The notes under the pieces were generated by a model. The model was given only the letters and a program-made list of their open reading frames with translations, ran no database searches and was not told the origin of the DNA. A stretch of 51,111 nt of DNA from JBHGXV01 sp041920505 (GTDB lineage Bacteria > Bacillota > Bacilli > Brevibacillales > Brevibacillaceae), in contig JBHGXV010000060.1 in NCBI GenBank assembly GCA_041920505.1, positions 1 to 51,111 of the forward strand, read 5' to 3'. Shown here piece after piece: positions 43,338 through 50,968 of the stretch. The translations under genes and the position numbers were made by a program. Numbering within the stretch: position 1 is the first letter of the stretch; each line of letters begins with the position of its first letter.

Positions 43338-44609
43338 ATGAAGCGAAAGGAATGGATTTGGCTGGCGCTGGCACTGGTGTTGATAATCGGCGGCGCCGTC
43401 GGCTTGTACCAGTACCGGTTGGCGGTGACCGACGCCAACCGGCCGCTGGCGTCAGCCGATGTCCAGCCGCAAACGGAAGCGTCGGCTGTTGCGACCGGCC
43501 AGGCGCAACCGGCGGCTGACGCGACGCCTCAGGCTCGCGAGGCGCAGACGGCGGCAGGGGCCGCGCCATCGGCGGGAGCGGGGCAAGCGACAGCGCAAGG
43601 GACAACGGCGGCAAGCCCCGCCGCTTCGCCGTCTTCGGCCGCTGGCGGTGCGACAGCGGCCACGCCTGCGGCGGCGGGAACGACCCGTCCGGCAAGCGGC
43701 GTGTCGCCCCAGGCGGCTCCCGCTCATGGGGACACGGTGCAACTGTGGGTGACCCGCGATTTCGGCGCGCGCACGCTGATCGCCAAATCCGTGCCCGTCG
43801 AGGCGGACGACACGGTGATGGATGTGCTCAAACGCTACGGCGGCGACGTGAAAACGGCGTACAATGGCGGGTTCGTCGAAGCGATCGGAGGACTGGCTTC
43901 CGCTTACCGTCCCGGCGACGGCGCGAGCAGGAAACTGGACTGGTTTTACTATGTAAACGGCGTGATTGGCGATGTCGGGGCGGGCGAGTATCAGGTGCAC
44001 CAGGGAGACGTGATCTGGTGGGATTACCACGACTGGAGCTTCGCGATCAACACGCCGGCACAGGTGGGGGCGTATCCGCAGCCGTTCGCCAAAGGCAAGA
44101 GCGGCGAGACCGGGCCGCTGGTGATCATGTACGCGGCCGGGTACGACAAACAGGCGGAGCGGATCGCCCGCGACCTGGCGCGGGTGCGCGGGGAAGAGGT
44201 GCGGCCCGTCCGCTGGGACGAGCGGCAGTTCGGGCAGGACGCGGCTGTGATCGTCGTCGGCGACGCGGCGGCCGTGCAGGCGTCGCCGTTTCTGGCGCAG
44301 CAGATGAAGGAGCGCTCGTCCAGCGGACTGTTCGTCCAGATCGGTGACGGGGCGATCCAGGCGTACGACTGGCACGGCAAACCGGGCGAGCGCTTCACCC
44401 AGGCGGGCACCGGGGTCATCGCCGCCACTCTCTTGCCCGACAGCCGCAAGCCGTTGTGGATCGTCTCCGGCATCGGCGCGGCCGGTGTGGACAAAGCGGT
44501 CGCGGCATTGGAGGCGGCCCGATCAGGCACAGCGGGTTTGCGCGGGTATTTCGGCGCGGTGCTGACCGACAAGGGCACGGTTCGCCTTCCGATTGCGGGC
44601 GGAGAGTGA
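43338..44609 (+). CDS. Membrane-anchored DUF4430 protein with Ala/Pro/Thr-rich linker
   Basis: A 423-residue protein. An N-terminal membrane helix (WIWLALALVLIIGGAVGLY) anchors it without an obvious cleavage site. Residues about 28-130 are an Ala/Thr/Gln/Pro-rich, probably extended linker that could cross the wall layer. A DUF4430 domain occupies about 133-233 (VQLWVTRDFGA, LDWFYYVNGVIGDV, QVHQGDVIWWDYHDW). The C-terminal 185 residues form an unrecognised alpha/beta domain with VIVVGDAAAV and LWIVSGIGAAG strands. Placed next to the ECF transporter genes, it is the natural hand-over protein from the wall to the membrane. GGAGG precedes the ATG, 12 bases after the preceding stop. Confidence 0.85.
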   Translation: MKRKEWIWLALALVLIIGGAVGLYQYRLAVTDANRPLASADVQPQTEASAVATGQAQPAADATPQAREAQTAAGAAPSAGAGQATAQGTTAASPAASPSSAAGGATAATPAAAGTTRPASGVSPQAAPAHGDTVQLWVTRDFGARTLIAKSVPVEADDTVMDVLKRYGGDVKTAYNGGFVEAIGGLASAYRPGDGASRKLDWFYYVNGVIGDVGAGEYQVHQGDVIWWDYHDWSFAINTPAQVGAYPQPFAKGKSGETGPLVIMYAAGYDKQAERIARDLARVRGEEVRPVRWDERQFGQDAAVIVVGDAAAVQASPFLAQQMKERSSSGLFVQIGDGAIQAYDWHGKPGERFTQAGTGVIAATLLPDSRKPLWIVSGIGAAGVDKAVAALEAARSGTAGLRGYFGAVLTDKGTVRLPIAGGE

Positions 44610-44615
44610 GGCCGC

Positions 44616-45287
44616 GTGAACATCGCCTTGTTGATCCTCTTGTTGCTGGTCGCGGTATTTCTTTTGCTGTGGCTGTTGTTTGAAAAAGGCAAGACGGATG
44701 AAAAAGTGGTTGCCGTGATCGCCACGCTGGGCGCGTTTGCCGCCGTGGCGAGGGTTCCGTTCGCCGCGATTCCCAACGTCCAGCCGACCACGTTTCTCGT
44801 CATGCTGAGCGGCTATGTCTTCGGGGTGCGCGTCGGCTTTCTCGTCGGGGCCATCGCGGCGGTCTTGTCCAACCTGTTTTTCGGGCAAGGGCCGTGGACG
44901 ATTTGGCAGATGCTGAGTTGGGGCCTCGCGGGGGCGTCGGGCGGCGCGCTGGGGGCGGCGCTTGAGGGCAGGCGAAACGGGCCGCTGCTCGCCTCGCCCG
45001 CCAAACGGTGGACGTTTACCGCCGTTTGTGCGCTGTGGGGCTACCTGTTTGGCTGGATCATGAACCTGTGGGTGTTTCTCGGGCTCGGATCGGCCTTGAC
45101 GTGGAAAAGTTTCGTCGCCGTCTACCTGGCCAGCGTGGCGTTTGACACGGCGCACGCGCTGGGCAACGCGTTTTTCGCCGCCCTGTTTGCCCACGGCTTC
45201 GCCGCCATCCTCGTCCGCTATCACCGCAAGCTGGTCGTTGCCCGCGTGCCCGCCGAGTACGTTCACAGTGGGGAGGAAGCGAGATGA
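44616..45287 (+). CDS. ECF transporter S-component (putative cobalamin-specific)
   Basis: A 223-residue membrane protein with six or seven helices. It has an extra N-terminal hydrophobic helix (NIALLILLLLVAVFLLLWLLF) before the S-component core beginning VVAVIATLGAFAAVARVPFAAIPNVQPTTFLVML. The core helix SGYVFGVRVGFLVGAIAAVLSNLFFGQGPWTIWQML has the usual S-component pattern. Riboswitch control and the adjacent intrinsic-factor-like proteins point to corrinoid as substrate; the sequence family alone does not prove it. The GTG start at 44616 follows GAGTGAGG. Its stop overlaps the EcfT start. Confidence 0.85.
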   Translation: MNIALLILLLLVAVFLLLWLLFEKGKTDEKVVAVIATLGAFAAVARVPFAAIPNVQPTTFLVMLSGYVFGVRVGFLVGAIAAVLSNLFFGQGPWTIWQMLSWGLAGASGGALGAALEGRRNGPLLASPAKRWTFTAVCALWGYLFGWIMNLWVFLGLGSALTWKSFVAVYLASVAFDTAHALGNAFFAALFAHGFAAILVRYHRKLVVARVPAEYVHSGEEAR

Positions 45288-46177
45288 TGAGCGCACACAG
45301 AGAGTCCCGCTGGCGACGGACGCACCCGCTGGTGATCGTCGCCATCCTGACGACGCACGCCGCACTGGCACTCGTCTGGGAAAACCCGCTGTTGCTTCTG
45401 GGTCAACTGTTGTTTTTGCTCGGTTGGCTGGCAGTGGAACACCGGCTTAGGCAGATGGTGCCCTACGTCCGGTTCGGGGTCTGGTTCGCCGTGTTTCTCC
45501 TTGTCATTAACCCGCTGTTTTCTAGCAACGGCGTGATTTTCTGGTGGAAGGGGCCGATCGTGCCGGTGCTTGGCCGCCTCGACATCACCGCCGAAGAGGC
45601 AGCCTACGCGGCCATATCAGTGATACGGACGGCGGTGCTCGTCGTAACGGTGGCGATGTACCAATGGTTCGTCGATCACGACCGGTTTTTGTTCGCGTTT
45701 GCCAGATGGTCTCCGCGATTCGTGATGACCGCCGTGATCGCGATCCGGCTGTTTCCGTTTCTCGCCCGGGAATGGGGGCGCATCCGCGAAGTGGCGCAAG
45801 CAAGGGGACTGTTGGCAAAGCACGGTGACTGGCGCAGCCGGGCACGGTCGTATCTGTTCGTGCTCAGGCCGCTGTTGTTTTCCGCCATGGAAGGGTCGTG
45901 GCTGACCGCCGAAACGTTGTATGCGCGCGGCTTTGGCAGCGGACCGCGCCGTTTTTACAATCCGCCGGTGCTGACTGCTGCGGAGAGAGCGGCCCTCGGG
46001 CTGATCGTCGCAGGTCTGTTGGTGGCCGCGTTCGGCCGCGGGCTCGGCTTTGCCGACATCGCCTACTATCCTCGCATCGTCTGGCCCGATCCGTTGGGCG
46101 ATGCGCTGTTTCTCTGTCTGTTGGCGCTCGTCTGGGCGCTGCCGTTGATCTGGTTGGCCGGGAGGTCGTCATCGTGA
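45284..46177 (+). CDS. EcfT transmembrane coupling subunit
   Basis: A 297-residue integral membrane protein is predicted, with several membrane helices. The two cytoplasmic coupling helices carry the diagnostic Ala-Arg-Gly motifs: AQARGLL (about residue 173) and LYARGFG (about 214), which dock onto the ATPase. It links the S-component with the fused EcfA. It overlaps the S-component gene by four bases (ATGA) and the EcfA gene by four bases (GTGA), indicating tight translational coupling. A dedicated EcfT in the same operon implies a group I ECF transporter that does not share the housekeeping module. Confidence 0.9.
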   Translation: MMSAHRESRWRRTHPLVIVAILTTHAALALVWENPLLLLGQLLFLLGWLAVEHRLRQMVPYVRFGVWFAVFLLVINPLFSSNGVIFWWKGPIVPVLGRLDITAEEAAYAAISVIRTAVLVVTVAMYQWFVDHDRFLFAFARWSPRFVMTAVIAIRLFPFLAREWGRIREVAQARGLLAKHGDWRSRARSYLFVLRPLLFSAMEGSWLTAETLYARGFGSGPRRFYNPPVLTAAERAALGLIVAGLLVAAFGRGLGFADIAYYPRIVWPDPLGDALFLCLLALVWALPLIWLAGRSSS

Positions 46178-47838
46178 ACGCAATCATTCAACTGCAACAA
46201 GTTTCCTATTGGTATCCGCAGGCGGAACAGCCGGCCTTGCGCCGGATCGATCTCGCAATCGAGCCCGGCGAATTCGTGCTGGTGCTGGGAGCGAGCGGCA
46301 GCGGCAAGTCGACGTTTTTGCGCGCGCTCAACGGGCTCGTGCCGCGTTTTTACGGCGGACGGATCAGCGGAAGTGTCCTGCTTGCGGGCAAACCGCTCGA
46401 TGCGCTCAGCCAGCGGAAGATCGTCTCGGCGGTGGGCTTTTTGCATCAGGACCCGGAGCGGCAGCTTTTGCTCGACACGGTGGAGCGGGAATTGGTGTTC
46501 GGGATGGAGAATCTCGGGATTGACCCCGCTGTGATGAAAAGCCGTCTCGCGGAAGTGAGCCATCTGTTCGGCTTGGGACCGCTGCTTGCGCGCAAGGTGG
46601 CAACCTTAAGCGGCGGGGAAAAGCAGCGGGTGGCCCTGGCCGGTGTGCTGACCACGTATCCGCAGGTGTTGCTGTTGGACGAACCGACCTCCCAGCTTGA
46701 TCCGGTGCACGCCGAAGAAGTGCTGCAGGCCGTGCGCCGGTTAAACGAGGACTGGGGGATCACCGTTGTGTTGAGCGAACACCGGTTGGAGCGGTGTTTT
46801 CACCTGGCGGATCGGGTGCTGCTGTTTGAGCAGGGAGCGGTGGCCTTCGACGGCACGCCGTCTGCGTTTGCCCGCGCCGCGCGGACGCGCGGGGAGTGGG
46901 CCGGGTTTTTGCCGGCCGTCGCCCGCCATCTGCTGCACGCGACAGACGAGGGAGAGGTGCCGTTCACGATCAAGCAAGCGCGATCGATGGTGCGGCCGAC
47001 GGCAGTTCCCGTCGCTTTAGCCGGATCGGGCGAGGAGCGGAAGGAACAGAAGGAGCGAACGCTTGGCAGCCTGTTGTCCGGCTGGTGGGGCAAGAAGGAA
47101 CGGGTAGCAGGGGAGAAGCGGCCGCCGCTTCTCGCCCTGGAACGCGGGCGGGTCAGCTATGACGGCCAGGCGGACGTTCTGCGCGATGTGACGTATGTTA
47201 TTAGCGAGGGAGATCGGATCGCCCTGTTGGGAGAAAACGGAGCGGGGAAAAGCACCCTGGTCAAGGCGCTGGCTGGAGTGATTCCCCTTGCCGCCGGAGA
47301 GGTGCGCTGGCGCGGCGAGACGGTGGCGGCGACGTTTTGGGAGACGGCGTGGCGGCAGATCGGCTACCTGTCGCAAAATCCCAACGACTATTTGCTGCAC
47401 GATACGGTGGAGGCGGAGCTGGCCTTCGCTGTCCGCCGCCATGCCGGTTCAGACGCGGAAGCGAAAGCAGAGGTGCGGCGCCTCTTGGAACAGGTCGGCC
47501 TGGCCGACTATAGCCAGCGCCATCCGTACGACCTGAGCGGCGGTCAGCGGCAGCGGCTGACCGTGGCCGCACTGTTGGCCAACCGTCCCTCCGTGTTGCT
47601 CTTAGACGAGCCGACGCGCGGCCTGGACACGGCGGAAAAGGAGCGGCTGTGCCAATGGCTGCACAGCCTGCCGGTGGAGGCCGTGCTGGTGATTACCCAC
47701 GATGTGGAGTTTGCCGCCGCCTTCGCCAACCGGGTGTCGGTGCTGTACCAGGGCCAACTGGCCGCAGACGGTGCGCCGGACGACGTGTTTCGCCAGTCGT
47801 TTTACTACATGCCGCAGGTATACAAGCTATATCGGTAG
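46174..47838 (+). CDS. Fused double ATP-binding subunit EcfA-EcfA'
   Basis: A 554-residue protein carries two complete ABC ATPase domains. Domain 1 has Walker A GASGSGKST (about 39-47), signature LSGGEKQR and Walker B VLLLDEPTSQLD. Domain 2 (from about 325) has Walker A GENGAGKST (about 352), signature LSGGQRQR and Walker B VLLLDEPTRGLD. The linker (about 260-325) is charged. Such fusions replace the EcfA1/EcfA2 heterodimer. The start is GTG 46174 behind GGGAGG; the frame remains open upstream but without homology. It ends the operon; no clear terminator follows. Confidence 0.93.
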   Translation: MNAIIQLQQVSYWYPQAEQPALRRIDLAIEPGEFVLVLGASGSGKSTFLRALNGLVPRFYGGRISGSVLLAGKPLDALSQRKIVSAVGFLHQDPERQLLLDTVERELVFGMENLGIDPAVMKSRLAEVSHLFGLGPLLARKVATLSGGEKQRVALAGVLTTYPQVLLLDEPTSQLDPVHAEEVLQAVRRLNEDWGITVVLSEHRLERCFHLADRVLLFEQGAVAFDGTPSAFARAARTRGEWAGFLPAVARHLLHATDEGEVPFTIKQARSMVRPTAVPVALAGSGEERKEQKERTLGSLLSGWWGKKERVAGEKRPPLLALERGRVSYDGQADVLRDVTYVISEGDRIALLGENGAGKSTLVKALAGVIPLAAGEVRWRGETVAATFWETAWRQIGYLSQNPNDYLLHDTVEAELAFAVRRHAGSDAEAKAEVRRLLEQVGLADYSQRHPYDLSGGQRQRLTVAALLANRPSVLLLDEPTRGLDTAEKERLCQWLHSLPVEAVLVITHDVEFAAAFANRVSVLYQGQLAADGAPDDVFRQSFYYMPQVYKLYR

Positions 47839-47902
47839 AAGCCAACAGACCAGAGGCTTGTGCATGGATCAAAGATTTGGTAGAAAAAGTACAATGCATG
47901 GA

Positions 47903-48090
47903 GTGATGGGGCCAACGCGAGCTCCTTTGACGACCTACTCAGCGAAGAAACGCAGACGCGGGGAAAACAGGGGGCACAAGTCTCACTTCTTTGAGATACC
48001 TAGGTGTTTGGCCCCTGCCCGCGTCGCGTTTCGTAGCGGACACTGCCGACTTCTTCGCTGGTCGTCAAGAGAGCGAGCAGGACCCATCAC
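47903..48090. repeat. Long imperfect palindrome
   Basis: Left arm GTGATGGGG...TTTGACGACC(TACT)CAGCGAAGAA...CGCAGACGCGGGG (47903 to about 47970) is matched by the reverse complement of the right arm (about 48014-48090), which reads GTGATGGGTCC...CTTGACGACCAGCGAAGAA...CGCGACGCGGGCAGGGG. Gaps and mismatches occur. A small hairpin (TCTCA/TTGAGA) sits near the centre. No gene is present. It may be a palindromic miniature element or a structured RNA between the ECF operon and the convergent NADAR gene, possibly helping to terminate both. Confidence 0.6.
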
Positions 48091-48139
48091 CCGTGATATG
48101 ACGTTTATAATTCGACGGAAGAACACCCGTCGCACGGCA

Positions 48140-48640
48140 TCAACCTGGTTTCGCTGCCAAAGGAGCCGCCCTGGCCAATGGAAGCACCTGATCGACGTAG
48201 CCCGCTTGCCCGGCGGCTTCGCCGTTGCGCAGCATCGCGCGCACTTCCATCAGGAGTTCGCCCAGCCGGTCGCGGCCGTTCGAGCCCCAGTAGGAATCTT
48301 TCGGATTGCACAGGTGCAGCCGGTCGTCGCCGGTGGCGAGCAGTCGCTCCCGCAGGGGAGGATGTTGCGTGAACTTGGCGATCAGCGCCGTTTTCATCAC
48401 CTGGTCGCGCACCGACAGCCAGTCCGGGCGCAGTCTCGTTCGCTGCCCTGCCGCTTTGGCCTGCCACGCGGTCGGCCGAAGGCGGATGTATTCCCGCTCG
48501 TACGGGTCAAGGGTTTTCATCGCCTGGTAGTAGTGCTCCACGGTCGGCCAGAGTTGTCCGTCGATCAACGTAGGCGCGGGGTAAAAACTGGAGAACTCCT
48601 TGTACTGATTACATTCGAACGAAAACAGGATGCCCTTCAT
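48140..48640 (-). CDS. NADAR (YbiA-like) family protein
   Basis: A 166-residue soluble protein. The NADAR pattern is visible: a start with an F-S-x-F segment (EFSSFYPAPTLIDGQLWPTVEHYYQAMKT), then AWQAKAAGQRTRLRPDWLSVRDQVMKTALIAKFTQ and the C-terminal YWGSNGRDRLGELLMEVR. The family includes N-glycosidases acting on riboflavin-pathway intermediates and on ADP-ribosylated or related nucleotides. Its partner genes (rib or ADP-ribosylation factors) are not adjacent. It lies convergent to the ECF operon and has a GAGGGCG site before the ATG. Confidence 0.88.
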   Translation of the reverse strand: MKGILFSFECNQYKEFSSFYPAPTLIDGQLWPTVEHYYQAMKTLDPYEREYIRLRPTAWQAKAAGQRTRLRPDWLSVRDQVMKTALIAKFTQHPPLRERLLATGDDRLHLCNPKDSYWGSNGRDRLGELLMEVRAMLRNGEAAGQAGYVDQVLPLARAAPLAAKPG

Positions 48641-48805
48641 GCTGTGATCACGCCCTCGAAAAAAATATCTGTACGATTATTAACATGTTTTTTATCTCAA
48701 AAAAAGTGAGATTAGTACGAAAAACCACGAGAAAAGGCGAAAGAAGCAAACGCCGTTCGCTCGCGGACGGGTGAAATCACAATCAGGGCTTGTCTGGCAC
48801 GACCG

Positions 48806-49336
48806 TTATCGGGAAGCGTGTTTTTGTTCCAGTTGTTTGTACAGTTTCCCTTTTTCCACGTAGGACTGGCGAATCCGGCGAAATTCCTTGAAATCCTCCT
48901 CGGTCAGCTCCCGTTTAGGCTTGGCTGGTGAACCTACGACCAGTGTGCGCGGCGGCACTTTCATCCCCGGCGGGATCAGCGCGCCCGCCCCGACCATCGC
49001 TTCTTCGCCGATCTCGGCCCCATCCATGACGATGGCGCCCATGCCGATTAGCGCCCCCCGCCGGACGATGCAACTGTGCAGGATTACGTTGTGACCGATC
49101 GTCACATCATCCTCAATGATCAACGGATTTCCCGGACTTTGGTGCAGCGTGCTGTTGTCCTGTACGCTGACGCGTTGGCCGATCACCGTCGGGGCGATGT
49201 CGCCGCGGATCACGGTATTGTACCAGATTGACGTGTCCGCCCCGATGGTAACGTCGCCAGTGACGACGACGCCGCGCGCCAGAAAGACTGACTCGTCAAT
49301 CTGCGGAGTTTTGTCCTGAAACGGTAAAATCAACAT
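48806..49336 (-). CDS. Gamma-carbonic-anhydrase-like left-handed beta-helix protein (YtoA-like)
   Basis: A 176-residue hexapeptide-repeat protein. Repeats such as VVVTGDVTIGADTSIWYNTVIRGDIAPTVIG, the metal-ligand His in NSTLHQSPG and IGHNVILHSC, and the VVGSPAKPKREL ending are those of YtoA/YrdA/CaiE-type gamma-class carbonic-anhydrase homologues. A trimer with zinc at the interface is expected; carbonic anhydrase activity is not demonstrated for most members. GGAGGAG precedes the ATG. It is a single gene. Confidence 0.92.
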   Translation of the reverse strand: MLILPFQDKTPQIDESVFLARGVVVTGDVTIGADTSIWYNTVIRGDIAPTVIGQRVSVQDNSTLHQSPGNPLIIEDDVTIGHNVILHSCIVRRGALIGMGAIVMDGAEIGEEAMVGAGALIPPGMKVPPRTLVVGSPAKPKRELTEEDFKEFRRIRQSYVEKGKLYKQLEQKHASR

Positions 49337-49426
49337 GCTGTCTCCTCCTTTGGTCAGGTCGTGATGGCCCGAGCGAACAGTCCGTCACACCCCGTATTCC
49401 CCTTTCGTCATCAACCAATATTTGTT

Positions 49427-50023
49427 TTATTGTACTACACCCCGGTTTACCATCGCCAGCGGCAGCCGTTTGTATCGTTCGGCGGTGATCGCGTACAAGT
49501 AGTGATCCTCCCATACATCGTTGATTTTCAGGTAGCGCTCACTGTATCCTTCGCGGATGTATCCCGCCTTCTCGACGACGCGCTGGGAGGCGAGGTTGCG
49601 CGGCATGATCGACGCCTGTACCCGGTGCAGGTGCAAGGCATCGAGCGCGTACGCGGTGAGCATTTGCACCGCCTCTGTCGCGTACCCGCGTCCGGTGACC
49701 GATTCGTCCACGTCGTAACTGAGAAACGCGTTTTGAAACACCCCGCGCACCACCCCGGACAGGGTGATTTTGCCGACGAGCCGCTCGGTTATACACTCAA
49801 AGATGCCAAAGTTGTACTGCGTGTCGGCCTCCACCTTTTGCCGCTGGTCCGTGACGGCGAGAGCGATGGGGAGCGTATAGTAGTTTTGGTCCCTTAACGG
49901 CACGAATGGTTCGTGAAACGTCCGGTTGCCAATGAGATAATCCAGGTAGGCGGGCGCGTCGTCAGCGGTAAACAGCCGCAGGTACACCCGCTCGCCGGTG
50001 ATGCGAAGCTGAAACAGGTCCAT
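49427..50023 (-). CDS. RimJ/RimL-type GNAT acetyltransferase
   Basis: A 198-residue N-acetyltransferase. The N-terminal segment RITGERVYLRLFTADDAPAYLDYL and the acetyl-CoA-binding motif TGRGYATEAVQMLTAYALD, followed by NLASQRVVEKAGYIREGYSERYL, are those of the RimJ/RimL branch that modifies ribosomal protein N-termini or small molecules; Bacillus YjcK and YdaF are relatives. GGGAGGAG precedes the ATG at 50023. It stands alone and is divergent from rnpB. The acceptor is not known. Confidence 0.88.
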   Translation of the reverse strand: MDLFQLRITGERVYLRLFTADDAPAYLDYLIGNRTFHEPFVPLRDQNYYTLPIALAVTDQRQKVEADTQYNFGIFECITERLVGKITLSGVVRGVFQNAFLSYDVDESVTGRGYATEAVQMLTAYALDALHLHRVQASIMPRNLASQRVVEKAGYIREGYSERYLKINDVWEDHYLYAITAERYKRLPLAMVNRGVVQ

Positions 50024-50135
50024 GTGTGTCTCCTCCCATCTATATCCTTTGCCACGTGTGAGTCGGAGATTTTATTATAAGTGGGGCAGAAGCGTACCGC
50101 AAGCAGGTTTTTCCATACGTTCCAGCAAAACATGG

Positions 50136-50165
50136 TTGACCCTCGCTAGCCGGATGTGATACATT
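50136..50165 (+). promoter_or_regulatory. Promoter of rnpB
   Basis: TTGACC (50136-50141) and TACATT (50160-50165) are separated by 18 bases, about 22 bases before the mature RNA 5' end. Confidence 0.7.
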
Positions 50166-50187
50166 ATTTCTTGCTGATTACACTAGC

Positions 50188-50592
50188 TAGCAAGGAATGT
50201 GGGTAGTCGCTGTCGCCACCGTTTCACCGGTGGGCGGCAGAGGAAAGTCCAGGCTCGCCCAGGCTGAGATGCCTGGAGTGTTCGTACCTAGCGCAAGCTA
50301 GGGCAGCGAGGTTTCGACTTCGCTGACGGCGCGGAAAGGGTTCTCCCTGAGACCCGAGTACGCTGAAAGTGCCACAGAAACGGAGCTTCCCTGGCGACAG
50401 GGAGGATGGAACGCGGTAAACCCTGCGAGCGAGAAACCCAAATTTTGGTAGGGGAACTGTCCTGAAGGAAATGAACGGAGGGACAGATGGCGGCTCTGGC
50501 CGCCATAGATAGATGACTACCGCTCTTGGTGCGAGGGGCGACCCGATTGCAGCACGGGAGACACAGAACCTGGCTTACAGCATTCCTTGCTA
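50188..50592 (+). ncRNA. rnpB: RNase P RNA, Bacillus type B
   Basis: The catalytic RNA of RNase P, which cleaves tRNA 5' leaders. TAGCAAGGAATG (50188-50199) pairs with CATTCCTTGCTA (50581-50592) to form P1. Conserved blocks include GAGGAAAGTCCAGGCTCGC, ACAGAAACGG, GGTAAACCCTGCGAGCGAG, GGTAGGGGAAC, AGATAGATGACTACCGCTC and ACAGAACCTGGCTTACAG. Length (about 405 bases) fits the Bacillus type. Apparent small reading frames in this segment are spurious. Confidence 0.97.
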
Positions 50593-50605
50593 CGATACAT
50601 ACCCG

Positions 50606-50641
50606 TCGGTGCCGCAGACTAGCGCGGCACTGATTTTTTTA
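50606..50641 (+). terminator. Terminator of rnpB
   Basis: TCGGTGCCGC pairs with GCGGCACTGA (one G-U) around AGACTAGC and is followed by seven or eight T residues. Confidence 0.9.
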
Positions 50642-50710
50642 GATAACAAAACAGCCTTGGCCTTCTCCCTCTTCTGTGAACCTGTGACACACTGGTATTT
50701 TCATACAATT

Positions 50711-50968
50711 TTGTTGGTATATGAAGCTTGGGAGTGTATCAAACACAAGGTTTATTCCTTTCTCTCAAGTGTTTTGTTTCTGTCTGGCGTCATCAACGCT
50801 CTTTTTTTGTTCTATCAATCCGATCTTTATACCTTTTTTGCCATCCTGGCACCGCCAATTGGCATGTCATTGGCATTATTCGGGCGGTTTAAAGGGGAAA
50901 AAGGGATTCTCAACCATCTGGGAGTGTGGGGGAATCTCCTGCTTCTCTTCTTTTCCTTTTTTTGTTGA
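50711..50968 (+). CDS. Small hydrophobic protein, start uncertain
   Basis: After the rnpB terminator a reading frame of about 85 residues codes for three hydrophobic segments (VLFLSGVINALFLFYQ, FFAILAPPIGMSLALF, WGNLLLLFFSFFC) with short polar loops. That is a plausible small membrane protein. No convincing ribosome binding site or ATG exists in this frame; TTG 50711 is the best candidate and remains weak. The frame is also open through rnpB, which is coincidental. It may be a degraded gene. Confidence 0.4.
   Translation: MLVYEAWECIKHKVYSFLSSVLFLSGVINALFLFYQSDLYTFFAILAPPIGMSLALFGRFKGEKGILNHLGVWGNLLLLFFSFFC

Noticed and set aside
50513..50710. Upstream extension of the small hydrophobic frame into rnpB
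   Set aside because: The segment is RNase P RNA and its terminator; a protein start there is not credible.
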